From NCBI GenBank assembly GCA_940671915.1, contig CALNVZ010003434.1, forward strand, positions 25,536,010 through 25,600,009: 64,000 nucleotides of DNA, read 5' to 3'. This document shows positions 1 through 12,161 of this stretch, piece by piece. Within the stretch, counting starts at the first letter, position 1. The number at the start of each line of letters is the position of its first letter. This stretch comes from Paracentrotus lividus (lineage: Eukaryota > Echinodermata > Echinoidea > Camarodonta > Echinidae). Below the pieces are notes generated by a model. That model saw only the letters and a program-made list of their open reading frames with translations, had not been told where the DNA came from and ran no database searches. The translations under genes were made by a program, and so were the position numbers.

Positions 1-484
1 TTGTCCATTAACAATAAACGCAAATAAAACATTCAGATTTCACTTCGGGCGTGGCTGGGCGTTGGGGGGTAATTGAGCTGGGTAGTCATTTCTTTTTTCA
101 ATTATCATTACTATTATCATTTCCATATTATTGTTATCATTTTGTTTTTTCATCTCTGCACCCATGACTGCATAATTGACAATCAATATTCTCACTTTTG
201 GCAAACACACGCACCCACGTACCTACAAGAACCAAAACGAAGCAAAAATGACTTGTTTCATTGATATGTGTTCACAATTCAGTGAAATTACCCCCTTCGA
301 GGGGGCTGTTGAGCCGGTGCTTGGGGGGGGGGGTTCAGCCCCCACTTCAGTTCTCAGCACACGTGTACAAAATTGCAAATGACCATGCATTTGTTCATTT
401 CTAGTCTCTTCAGCCCCCCCCCTTCGGCTCAGCTCATCTACTTTCAAAAACGCTCCACGGCCCCTGCTTTGTGATTGCATAAAA
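1..484. other. Intergenic sequence with a GC-rich dispersed repeat
   Basis: No gene is seen. Positions 290-470 are a diverged copy of the repeat at 2900-3056 and 31590-31790 (signature: acaaaattgcaaatgaccat, then cagccccc, then aaaacgctcc-cggcccctg). The rest is AT-rich with no recognisable content. Confidence 0.5.
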
Positions 485-552
485 AAGCAGTACAAAAGAA
501 AACATGCCAATACCATACAATATAACCCACCCGTACTTGCCTAACAAGGCAG
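485..552 (+). repeat. 63-bp minisatellite, left part
   Basis: One unit (agtacaaaagaaaacatgcc through ttgcctaacaaggcag) directly abuts the left end of the element at 553. Confidence 0.7.
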
Positions 553-959
553 TAGGGGAGACCTGGGGCAATTGTAACAGTTTTTTCCAAATTTGACCTA
601 TCAGCTTTATTGAAGATAAATACTTGCTTAAAACTAAATAAAAGAAATATGCATATCTTAGCTTGAATCATATGAATAGGTTTGGGTTAAGTAAAACAAG
701 TCATTTTGAAGCCATTACATTTCAAAACAAGAGGTCGAGTGTTACAATTGCCCCGTGACGAGGGCAATTGTAACAGACGTGCGGGGCAATTGTAACACAT
801 GAACTTGTAACATTTTGTTTTTCTTATCAAAGCTAGCACATGACAAATTAAACATCATTAACCACATAAACTAATTATAATGAAACATGACAATGCCTTG
901 ACCCATTTATATTACATTTTCCACTTGTTATATGCATGAAATGGGACAAAAGTTTAGAT

Positions 960-999
<40 letters not shown>

Positions 1000-2267
1000 G
1001 TTGTTGTGGCTTCCACCCTTTAACGTAGAATTATAAAACCTTCATTAATTCATATTTTGGGTTTTTTATCTACTTAGTACCTACACAATATATCTTTTAA
1101 CTGACAACTGTTGTATACCACTTTATGTTAGGCTTACGCCCTAGTGACTATAACGCATTCTTGCAAAATAAAGTGATACATTTCTGAGAAGAAGTAAAAA
1201 TGACAGCTTTTTTTTTCTGTCTTCTTTTTTTTTTTTTTTTAAATCAATCTTTCAAAATTTACGCCATTTTTTTCTTCTGGCAAAATCAATATGTCTTTGC
1301 CCTTTTAACAAAACGTATTGGACATATATTTTCAGGTATCATATTGAAATATATTTTATTTTTTTATGGGGGCTGCCATCCCCCCCTCTCTCTCTCCTCT
1401 GTCTTTCTTTCTTTCTATCTTTCTTTTTTCTTCATAACTCCCTCTACTTTTACTTTCCTATCTGCCCTCCCCCCCCTCTCTCTCTCTCTCTCTCTTCTCT
1501 CCGCCCCTTTCTTCCCTTCCTCTTTCTTCTTTCTCTCTTTTAATATGTGCCGTTTTTTAATAAAAAAACAAGTCGGGGGGGTCCTATTCTCTTCCCATTT
1601 ATATGACCCCATGTAAATGGCCTTTTCGGTTTTCATGGGCTATCCTGTCAGTGTTTCTTTTATGTGTTATACCAGAACACTCGACGAAAAAATGAAATGA
1701 AATCATATGTTCACAGTTATTTATTCCTCCATGTTTGAGCTCATAGATTGGTTACCTTTTGGTCCTTGTAAAAAAAAAGAAACTATAATTGATTATACAT
1801 TCAAAGTTTCGAAGTTCTGAAGTTCTCTAGTAAGTGATATAAAATTATATTTAAAAAAAACAAGAATAACAAACTTGAGGCTCTGATTACAGTGAAACAA
1901 ATGATAAACAAACTAAAGGCATTTTTTTTCGGAAAATATCAATATTTCATTGCATTTCTAACAAAACGTATTAGACAGATATGTCAAAGTTATTGAAATT
2001 TCATGTCTGAGATTATAGGTATGGTTACCTTTTGTTTTTTAAAGCATAATAATCGACAATACATTCAAAGTTATAAAGTTTTGATACTTGAGCTTATCAA
2101 CGAGGCTTTCTTTGCTATTTTTCTTATGTCCAAGTCTACTCCTATTTACAATCTTGGCATTAAAAGAACGTAATGGTCACTCTCTTCATATTTTTTTACT
2201 TTTTTTTTTCCAGTAAAGTAATATAAAATATTATAAAAAAAACAACAACAACAAGAATAAAAACTTG

Positions 2268-2533
2268 AGGCTCTGGTATCTCACTTTGCGGAGACGTCTC
2301 CGCGATAGAATAGAAAATTTTGTTTTCGCGACGGACAGAATGTATTAAAAACGTCTCCAATATCGCGGAGCGTCTCCGAGACGTCTCCGCCACAATTTAT
2401 GAAAAAAAATCCGTCTCCGAGATTTAGGAGACGTTCCGAGACGTCTCGGATACGTTTCTAATATTATTTATCCATCGCGGAGACGAAATTTCTATTCTGT
2501 CGTGGAGACGTCTCCGCGAAGTGAGATACCACC
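2268..2533. mobile_element. GAGACGTCTC palindromic element
   Basis: Ends GGTATCTCACTTTGCGGAGA and the complement of GGTATCTCACTTCGCGGAGA enclose many copies of the self-complementary word GGAGACGTCTCC. Partner copies are at 2628-2810 (truncated), 31862-32046 and 32150-32412. Confidence 0.7.
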
Positions 2534-2899
2534 CTAATTTTTCAGTCGAGGTTATAGATTTGTTACCTTTTGTTTTTGTAAAGCATTATAATTGAAAATA
2601 CATTCAAGTTATGATGCTTGAGCTAAGGGTGCTATCTCACTTCGCGGAGACGTCTCCGCGACAGAAAGGAATCTTGTCTCCCGACGGATAAATATATTAG
2701 AGACGTCTCCGAGACGTCTCCTGAATTTCGGAGACGGAATTTTTTTTTTTTATAAAATTGTCGCGGAGACGTCTTGGAGACGTCTCGGAGACGTCTCTAA
2801 TACTAGCTCCATGGTTCAGAGGTTTCTGATTATGTTTTAATTATGTTTACAGGAAGCAACAAATTCCGGGACAATTGTAATGTTTTTATGTAATTTGCA

Positions 2900-3056
2900 G
2901 GGCCACGGAGCCTGGGAGGGCTTCGTCAGCGAACGTGTACAAAAACGGAAAAATGACCATACATTTGTGATTTTTAGTCTGTTCAGCCCCCCCCCACTCC
3001 CCTCCCACTTGCCGCTCAGCCCCTCCACTTCCAAAAACGCTCCGCGGCCCCTGATT
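2900..3056. repeat. GC-rich dispersed repeat (CTCCGCGGCCCCTG family)
   Basis: It runs from ggccacggagcctgggaggg to aacgctccgcggcccctg with a C-rich centre. Other copies lie at 290-470 and 31590-31790, with a fragment at about 48840-48880. It has short inverted ends (ggccacggagc / gctccgcggcc). Confidence 0.65.
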
Positions 3057-3536
3057 GGTTATTATTTTAATAGCTTGGTGTTGATTCAGCGGAAATCTGC
3101 TTTACCGAGTTCCTACGGGAGTTATTTAACAGAAACAGGGGCAATTGTAACAGCTTGTTACAATTGCCCCTGCAGCAGTGACCATATTTTGGAGAGATTT
3201 TTTTTCTATCTTAGCTTCGGATTCGTCGTGAAACTTTAGCAAAATATGCCTAGAAATAAATTCTAAATATACAAAAATGACAGCCGTAGCTCATCCACAT
3301 ATTTGTCCAGAAGAAAACAATGGGTAATGTGAAATATTACTTTTTATGCTCAAAAAACGGTTTTCCGCTGTAGAAAGTTCCACGAACCGTTTAAATCTGC
3401 TAACACTCATACAGCATGTGGGCGATTAAATGCGGCATGTTCTCTACAAATTTTAAGTTTATAGCGTGTTTTCTGCTAGGAATGGGAGCCTCTGTACAAT
3501 TGCCCCGTGTTACATTTGTCCCCGGTCTCCCCTAGG

Positions 3537-3800
3537 CCTACAAAAGAAAACATGCCATGATCATTCAGTACAACCCCTTTGTGCTTGCCTAACAAGGCAT
3601 ACAAAAGAAAACATGCCATGTTGATACAGTTAGTAACCCTATTGAGCTTGCCTAACTAAGCAGCACAAAAAGAATATATGCAATTCTTATACAACGAGAA
3701 ACCCTTTGAGCTTGGCTTACAAAGCATCGCTTAAGAAAAACATGCCATTCTCTGATACAACGAGATAACCCCTTTATGCTTGTCTAACAAAGCAGCACAC
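3537..3800 (+). repeat. 63-bp minisatellite, right part
   Basis: About four to five diverged units contain acaaaagaaaacatgcca and cttgcctaacaaggca. The same unit occurs once at about 485-552, on the other side of the element 553-3534, so the array was split by the insertion. Confidence 0.75.
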
Positions 3801-4844
3801 AAAAGAACGTTGGTAGATCCTCTTATATATATAACACTCTGTAAATTCGCCTGGGTTCCACCAGTGAGATACCCCCTTAAGTGCGTACATGTTTAGCGGA
3901 ACCATATAGAGTTACACTCTGTGAGCGGAACGGATCCGAGAGCGGAGAGCCTGCATGCTCTTATTGTCTTTGGGTGAGTCCTTTTCCCTTTTGTCTGTTT
4001 GTTTGCCTGTTTTATTAATGATATTTGGAATGTTCCGATGATATACATCGTCTGATAACACTAACAACTAGATTAACATGCATGGAATTCCATTACTTTG
4101 TCAGTTCATGTACACAGTTGAGTAATTTGATGCATTGATCAATGCAAGTGTTGGTTTGTGTGAATTGATGCACTGAAGTGAGTAATGCAGTGTATTGGTT
4201 TGAGAGAATGATGCACTGATTGTATATCATCGTAACATTCCCAATATCATTATAAAAAACAGGCAAACAAACAACAAAAAGAATAGGACTCACCTAGTGA
4301 GTAACGCTTTACAGTACTCAGCGAGTCAGTAAGTAAAGGTTGCACAAAACTCCATCACACGCAAGTTGATGAGCTTTACAACTCTCCAGATATGTAAAGC
4401 GTTACTCACTAGATTAGTTTGTGCAATGTACTCAAAACAATTAGTTATGTTACTCAATGAATGAGTAATTAAATAAACTCATTTTGTGTGTCACTATATT
4501 GTCAAATTTAAAATACTCATTAGGTGCGTTTTCAAGTAGCTTTATGAGTGAAAGCACTCATGGATGTGTGTCACTATATTGTCAAAAATACATGGATATT
4601 TGAGTGTGATCACTCATATATGCAAGTTCTCATTTTTTGTGTGTATGTGGAGCCAATTACCTTGATTGTAGGCCCTACATCTATGATCTGCATTCGATGC
4701 GAACCGATAAAAAAGTCATGTATAATTATTTTTCAAAACACGATTTTCATAACCATCTATGGTTTTTCCCAATGTTCTATTCCGCCAAGATGACATTACG
4801 AAGGGTTTACTACATCATAAACAGGGAAAAGCAATCAAGATTGT
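3801..4844. other. Intergenic, no gene seen
   Basis: This is AT-rich, with locally repeated short words (tgagtaa, gtgtcactatattgtcaaa at about 4490 and 4567; gtaaagcgttactcac in both orientations at about 4293-4310 and 4395-4411). No coding signal was recognised. Confidence 0.45.
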
Positions 4845-6554
4845 GTTAGAAATTATTATGTAGGGTTCCTTAACATGTTATCAGATAGTAAATTAACATG
4901 TACCATGCTACAAAAAAGAACACTAATAATATTTGTTGCATTCAAAGACATTTCATATTTATTGATTGATATGCATATTGTTATCTACATGTATTATACA
5001 CTGTTTCATTAAAAATAGATATTTTCTCAATATTTTATTACTTCCATCTTGAAATGATTAAATAAAATTTATTGTCTAAAATAATTACGCGATCTGAAAC
5101 TGTCAGCCCATATTAAATTTTGTTTAATTGGTGTTTTTTAATTATAGGGGGCGCGTCCCCTGAGCCTCTGCCTGCATCCGCCACTATTTTTACTTTTTCA
5201 TGTCATCTGATTTTTAAGTAACAAATTTGTTGTTACCTAAGACGTCGAAGATGTATATATTTGTGTCATTGCTACAAGTGAGGATATTATTCTTGTCCAT
5301 AATATCCACAGATCTAAAAAGGATGACCCAACAAAATTGTGAGCCCTGGTAACTTTTGGGTGTGTAGTTTTTCAATTGACTTTCAAAAATATATTTGTCC
5401 CTGTTTTACTGATGCCCTATTTGTGATGGTAACATCATGTATGGATGTGCGAGGAGAGTGGGGAACATTGTTGCTTTAGCCTTGTGCCTCTCATTTGAAT
5501 ATCATTGCATTCAAGTAAAAAAAAAAAAATCCAAAATAATAAAAAAAAAAAAAACCTTTGAAATATATCCATACCTGTCATTCTGTGGAATATGGCATGA
5601 GATCATCTTTACCGATTGGGTATCAACTAGAAATGAGGATTGATTAACCTTCCAAATGGAATGGGAATTAAAAAAAAAAAAACACAACAAAAGCAACACT
5701 AAGCGCCCAGAAACCCAAAGGTGGAAATATTGTATCAAGCGCTATATAAACAATGATATATATGTTATCAACTATAATTCTTAAAAAATACATCCAAAAT
5801 TAAGCATTACAATTATCTCAACCTTAATAATTTTACTATCAGGATATTATTCTTTTCGTTTATACGCACGGGGTATAAAAGGTATTTTGACAAAAATTGC
5901 TCTACGAAAGTATAATATACTCCTTTGAAACATCAACTGGAAAATGACGAAAGATTATGATAACAAAAGTACAAACCAGAACAATAATTAAGGTAATACA
6001 CTTAAAAAAAAAATTATGTACAAGTATAATATCAACTTAATGTAATTAAAATGTATTATATAGAACATATATTAAAGTCCGTTTATACATATTTTATGAT
6101 TAGTGTCTGTAATTTATCACACACACACACCAACACACATACAAATTCGCAAACATTATTTGTTTTAACAATGCAAATTTACCTCCTTTCAAAACACACA
6201 GACACGAACAGATTCAATTTAATCTTTGGTAAACATGTCAAAATATCACTTCTTTTTCAAAACAAATTAGTAAAACATTGAATTAAGTAATTAACAATGC
6301 TCATAATTGTAAACTTAGTGTATTATTAATAGAAAAAAATTTACAATACATATACTGTACCAAGGCACCTCACATTTTTGTGCAATTTTTAAATTTTGAT
6401 TACCATTATATTGCTCAATTTTAATTATCTGTTTATTCGTAGGTAACTCTGATGAATGGGAGACAAATTCCATTGTGTCATAAACAAAGTCAGTGTACTG
6501 ACCACACTACCCTTTCTTTTTGATATATATAAACGTTGTATTAATTACCAGTAA

Positions 6555-6920
6555 ATTGCCATTGTGCCTAAACCCACTAATGACCGTTTTGTCTAATTAC
6601 CATTAGGTCCAATTACCATTTTAACTATTTTTTTTTTTACCATTTTGTCTAATGTCCATTTTTTCTAATTCCAATTGGTCTAACTTCACATCGTCAATTT
6701 TTGTAAGATACTGGTAATCAAAAATTCATTTGGGAATTAAATGGAAAAGCAATGATACCAACAGTTAATTTGAAGAATTGGCTATTTTACCAAGTGGTCA
6801 TTATACCAATTATGTATTAGTTCTAGTGAACATTATACCAAATTACAGAGTAACTGGTTTTCGCCCATGTGGTGTTAGACAATCAGAAAATTAGAACAAC
6901 AGTTGTTAGACCAAGTATAT
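6555..6920. repeat. TTGGTCTAATTACCATT word block
   Basis: Variants of TTTNGTCTAATTACCATT repeat in the left half, and their complement (tagaccaa, ataccaatta) in the right half. The same word block occurs at 25430-26060 and 10430-10690. Confidence 0.6.
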
Positions 6921-7006
6921 ATAAACGTTAATTAGATGGTGGCAGCGCTGGAATTATACATCAAACGATTCAGTGTATATCGGTGGAAATGTAACTGGAC
7001 TTCATT

Positions 7007-7233
7007 CACTCTAAGAAAAAAAAAATGAACACCTCCCTTTATATTTCCACAATAGCAGCACCCTTTTGGGTACCTATTAACACCCTAATACGGGTGCTCA
7101 CTAGCACCCTTAAATGCTTAAGGCGCTGGTGAGCATCCTTTCATGTACTGGCAGGTGCTAATGGGCCCACCATTAGTAGTGTGCCCCTATTGTGGCAAAA
7201 AAGGCATTAAATTTAACTTTTTTTTAAAGAGTG
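7007..7233. mobile_element. CACTCT-ended inverted-repeat element, copy 1
   Basis: Starts CACTCTAAGAAAAAAAA and ends TTTTTTTTAAAGAGTG, with an internal palindrome around cacccttttgggtacc. The CACT start recalls CACTA-type transposon ends. It is a duplicate of 26314-26507. Confidence 0.6.
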
Positions 7234-7473
7234 TTCGCGGGTTAATGATATTTGCTCCTGTGAAAATTGTTGTAGTGGTTTTTAGTTTTTACGGCGCTGC
7301 ACATTAATCGAAAGACGATCTTCAACCATGGAGAAAAGAACTCACACCAACCCAAACCCTATACCATGGAGTCCCCATGCCTAAACCTACATGTTAAACG
7401 TAACAAAGCCCGGAAAAATGTCGTCGGAACAAGATATCGTGTGATCCGTGCCACGACAGAACTTTCGTGGAGG

Positions 7474-7692
7474 TCATGGCTGAGTTTCCTCTGTAGAAGG
7501 AGCCATAAGGGTGTTAGAAGCAGGACTACTGGACGTCATTGTAGTAAGGGCAATAGCCTGTCCCGACGGACTTGGTGTAACACCTGTCTTGGACTGTAAC
7601 ATACAGCTATGAAGGCAACCAGAGACAGTAAGGATAAGGATTCCCCAACGAATGCCATGGTCCCCACGACACGTGGAGATATATATTATGTC
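7474..7692 (-). pseudogene. Broken duplicate of the SRCR receptor tail exon
   Basis: This is homologous to 26732-26961 and keeps the acceptor cattttctatccag, the start of the membrane helix (GTMAF at DNA level) and the end of the tail including the TGA. Two lesions break it: about two extra bases just after the acceptor, and a roughly 10-base deletion after the helix where the intact copy reads cacgtgcagt. No SRCR exon lies between it and the GPCR gene, so it is an orphan fragment. It sits inside the direct duplication 4845-8152. Confidence 0.78.
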
Positions 7693-7888
7693 CTGGATAG
7701 AAAATGAAATGAAAAAGTGAAAGTAACAATGACATTACTATACCGTTCTCTATTAAAACGGTAATATAAGTACAATGGCCGGTTAACCTATGCTATAGAA
7801 ACCCTACGTCACTGATTGAACTCCTTGCGCGGGTTCGCCAGAAGTAGGGCAACTTCAAAGAGAAATAGACATGATAGAAAAAAACTAT

Positions 7889-8028
7889 GCCGTGGCGGAT
7901 CCAGCATTTGAAAAATAGCTAGAGGGGGCGCCAGGCCTGATAAAGGGGTGAGCCGCCGAATTTTTCCGATTTTAACATGTACAGTCAATGAGTAGTCCCC
8001 TGTGCCTTCACATGGATCTGCCATTGTC
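7889..8028. repeat. GTGGCGGATCCA dispersed repeat
   Basis: It runs from tggcggatccagcatttgaa to catggatctgccattg and so has inverted ends. Related copies or pieces lie at 27246-27402, 23816-23965, 5130-5183, 10910-11000, 14559-14700 and about 49725-50030, making it the most frequent short repeat in the window. Confidence 0.65.
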
Positions 8029-8924
8029 ATGGTTTACTGTCTTGTATGTATGCTTGTAAGGAAGTGAAGTTTGTCTATTTTATTTGAATTAATTGCCTTA
8101 ATGCGTTGCACTTGATTGTAAATATAGTGGCGTATTTTCTCTTACATTAAAGGGATGCAGTAACATTGAATGATATTCAAATCACATTATATTCGATTTA
8201 GGCTTATTTTGCCAACATAATTAATAAACACTTAGGTCAGTTGCGTATCTCTTCAAAATTGCAAGCTAATTGCTTGCTTTACCTTCGAAGTATACAATGA
8301 TTTCATACTCAAAATATTATAAACCGGACACGGATGGTTTATAAAACCATGTGCTTTTCCACACGACCCATTCCTGTTGTACAAGTCTCCCGTCTCTAGT
8401 CGCCTGGTGCGCCTATCAGACAGAGGGTACTGTGAATATTCCGAGCTTGATATGACTTGATGCAGACTGATTGTGTCAGCACGTAGTTTAAAGTGTTAGT
8501 GTAAATAAATGAACTTCATTTGACTGAAACTTATCAAGTTCAGATTTTCCTGTTTATACTGTTGGATCAATATAATTTTATTAATCTTGATATAATTGCT
8601 CTTGTTTTTGAAAGCTACTTAATCCCTTTAAAGGGAAGCTGTGGACCCATAATAAGTTGCTTTTATAAGAAGCAGAAAAACTAGAAAAACAGATTAAAAT
8701 AAGTTTGAAGAGAAGCCTATTAACTGTTGAAACAACCCCCTCAACATCCTAACATAATCAATATCCGCAGAGGCGGGCATTGTAAAAACTATATGCATTT
8801 CTACAACAATGCTGTCAGCAGCTTCGGCCGCCATATCTGATGTAAAATTACAAAACTTACTATTGCGATATAAAGCATACATTGGGCCGAACACATTTGT
8901 TTTGTTTTATATGGTACGGTATCA

Positions 8925-9917
8925 TATCAATTCTAGTTGTAAACTTAAGGGGAAGAGGGCGCTATCACTCTACGCAAAGCGAACGCGGCCATAGACTTTT
9001 TGTATTTTGCACATTTTTTTCACTTTGTTTTCTTGATTATGGCGAGCAACTATCTTTTCAAAGAAATGATCAACTTGAATAAGTACGCTAAGGGTCCGAT
9101 TTTTTCAAAAATAGGAATAACTTATTGCAAAGGGAAAAAAAAGTCATGTCACTTGTGTCAATTCGAAATCCTAGTAAGATCAAATTCCTGTACAATATGG
9201 CCAATTTTGCTCTCAAAATAGCTCATACGCTGCATAGTCATCTTCCTCGATTACGCATAATTATATTACACCTTAATGATCAAGCAGTTTTTAAAAGCTT
9301 GAATTCTCAGCTTTCCAAATATGGTACATTCATCTCGATTGGTTAAAAAAAAGTCCTGTCACTTTGAACATTATCACAAACGAATCTTTACTCGATGGGT
9401 CAATATTTCCGCATATCACATGCATATCGAATGTGGACGGCGTCTTCGCAAGATGTGACAAGATCACTATTTATATCAATAATCGTTAGGAACATCAATC
9501 TATGTGAAATAAAGATTCTGATTACAACTTTAGCACAATGGTGTTATAGGCTTGCCAAAATGTCTTTTTCCCCAATCTGGTCTGAAGCATCTACCTACGA
9601 AAACTATGATAAAAGTTCAATTATTTATTTCATGTCCAGGACTAATTTCCTCGAACGGATCGACTGACAATTCCATTTTACCGACAGGGAAGTTTTCTTA
9701 GGCGAGTTTTTGTGCGCTAAGTAATAATTGCATGCAGTTGTCAATCGGTCGCTTCCCGCCGTTAGCGCGGGTTTTGTTTTTCAGCTGCGTGCATTTCCAC
9801 TAAACTCATGAATGTAATGTTGCGTTTCCCCTCCTCAAATAATGGACGCGTCTTTATGTTAAGATTTAATGTCATACGTTAGATTTACATTTCACGTGGA
9901 GTAGAATTGATATGGAT
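8925..9917 (+). repeat. 1-kb direct repeat, copy 1
   Basis: Starting tatcaattctagttgtaaac and ending agaattgatatgga, it matches 11121-12090 in the same orientation with scattered substitutions. It contains no convincing gene. The 770 bases before it (8153-8924) are AT-rich with nothing recognised. Confidence 0.75.
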
Positions 9918-11120
9918 TTCATTTTTTTTTTCATCTCTCACATAGATTTTTGGAGGAGAAATCAACAGCAAAACTGTTTTCGTACATCAGAGTTTATGGC
10001 GACTCTGCTGACAGCATATTGCTATAAAAGTACCGAAATATGTTTTCTTACAGAGGGCTTCAAAATAAATATATTATTTCAGGTTTAATGCACTTTTGGA
10101 TGAAAAAGCGAAGGATAATAAAAGCAAAAAAATATTACAAACAAGTGTTCAACAATCAAACCGGTTAGGGCAGAAGAGAGATGGATTAAGGGGGAAAATT
10201 CAGTCATTGTGCGGATAATTATAATGCTTGTTATTCTTGATATTTGTTTGATTGGACTTCGTACCCATGTCATAGAGTAAACATGGTCCAATTTCGTCGT
10301 GTAATAATAGCAAATAAGTGATGATAGGCTCCCTTGTACAAGTTTAGGCTGATGTGTCTATACGTTTTTTTTTTTTGGGGGGGGGGCGGGGGAGGGTGTC
10401 GGCTGAGCCGTGATTTAATGATTTATCACAAATGGAATAGTAGACCAAGTAATAGAGGCCAAATTGTACGTCTAATAAATGTACATGTAGATCTAATGAT
10501 TAATACTTGCCTAACAAGTGGTTTCTTTTTTAGACCAAATGGAAATATATCAACGAACTTTAGAACAAAATTAGTAGATCAAATGGGTATTAGACGTAAT
10601 GGTTATTAAGTCAAACTATAATTGGAAATAAACCAAATATTAGTGGACCAAACGAAAATAAACCAAATGGGAGAAGACCACATGGACATATACTAGACTT
10701 ATATTGGATTATATTTTAGTAAATAGTGGACTAACGTTATGCAAAATAATCGATGATTCACCTTGTAATGATCTCTTATCAAACGATCTTTAATTAGTCC
10801 CTTTTCTGGTTTCAGTCATGCAGACAAGTCTGTACTGTCATATCGTACGCGTCCATACGATGTTCTCTTGTTTGCTTGGCAAACATAATAATTCAATTAT
10901 TTATTTCATACAGTGGCGGATACAGGATTTAAAAATAAGCAACCGACCGAAAATGTCCAGATTTTAATAATGTACAGTTGAGTGAATATTTACATGTATA
11001 ATGATCAAAAAAGCTATTAAACGGACACCAAAACATGACCTTTGAAAAAAAGATCTTTTCGTATCTGTATTTATTCATTACCAATTTTTCAAATATTATA
11101 TATGTAAAATATAAACATTA

Positions 11121-12090
11121 TATCAATTCTAGTTGTAAACTTAAGAGGAAGAGGGCGCTATCACTCTACGCAAAGCGAACGCTGCCATAGACATTTTGTA
11201 TTTTGCACAGTTTTTTCACTTTGTTTTCTTGATTATGGCGAGCAACTACCTTTTCAAAGAAATGATCAACTTGAATAAATACGCTTAGAGTCTAATTTTT
11301 TCAAAAATAGGAATAACTTATTGCAAAGGGAAATAAAAGTCCTGTCACTTTTGTCAATTCGAAATCCTAGTCAGATCAAATTCCTGTACACTATGGCCAA
11401 TTTTGCTCTCAAAATAGCTCATACGCCACATAATCATCTTCCTGGATAACGCATAATTATATTACACCTTAATGATCAAGCAGTTTTTAAAAGCTTGAAT
11501 TCTCAGCTTTCCAAAGATGGTACATTCATTTCGATTGGTTAAGAAAAAGTCCTGTCACTTTGAACATTATCACAAACGAATCTTTACTCGATGGGTCGAT
11601 ATTTCCGCATATCACATGCATATCGCATGTGGACGGCGTCTTCGCAAGAGGTGACAAGATCACTACTTATATCAATAATCGTTTGGAACATCAATCTATG
11701 TGAAATAAAGATTCTGATTACAACTTCATCACAATAATGTTTTAAGCTTGCCCAAATGTGTATTACCTCCATCTGGTCTGGAGAATCTATTAACTAACAA
11801 CATGATAAAAGTTCATCAATTTCTTTCATCTCCACGTACGAGTAGATTGCTGAACCGAACGGACAATACCATTCCAGCTGCAGGGAAGTCTTCTTAAGCG
11901 AGTTTTTTGTGAGCTAATTTATTATTGCAGCCAGCTGTATAGATTTCTGCGCTTCTCAGCCGTATTTCCAACGTCACTTCGTTGCGTCAGGCCTCTTAGA
12001 TAATGGACGCGCCTTGTTTAATTACGATTTAATGCCGCACGTTGGTATACGTTAACTTTACATTTTACATAGAGTAGAATTGATATGGAA
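11121..12090 (+). repeat. 1-kb direct repeat, copy 2
   Basis: This is the partner of 8925-9917. The copies differ in indels and substitutions and both lack long open frames, so this is an old non-coding duplication or a dispersed element. Between the copies (9918-11120) lie a TAGACCAAATGG word block (10430-10690) and a GTGGCGGATCCA fragment (10910-11000). Confidence 0.75.
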
Positions 12091-12161
12091 TGAGTATTTG
12101 GTAAATGGAGCCGAAAAATAGCTAAAGCTAATCGAGGTTGGCCCCGTTTAATTTCAATATG

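Larger units (their letters stand above)
553..3534 (+). mobile_element. TAGGGGAGACC inverted-repeat element, copy A
   Basis: It begins TAGGGGAGACCTGGGG and ends as the complement of TAGGGGAGACCGGGG. GGGGCAATTGTAACA words lie near both ends in both orientations (about 572, 745-795, 3138-3170, 3496). The flanking TA at each end could be a target duplication. The interior has poly-T, CT-rich low complexity, a GAGACGTCTC element (2268-2533), a truncated relative (about 2628-2810) and a GC-rich repeat (2900-3056). I see no transposase, so it is probably non-autonomous. It interrupts a 63-bp minisatellite. Confidence 0.75.
4845..8152 (+). repeat. Segmental duplication, copy 1
   Basis: It matches 23265-27530 in the same orientation. 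Landmarks in order: the start near gttagaaatta, the CACACACA tract with opening tttatcacacaca, the TTGGTCTAATTACC word block, the 227-bp CACTCT inverted-repeat element, the SRCR tail exon remnant and a GTGGCGGATCCA repeat. The copies have drifted by many substitutions and indels, so this is an old event. The stretch 4845-6550 holds no gene that I can see. Confidence 0.75.
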
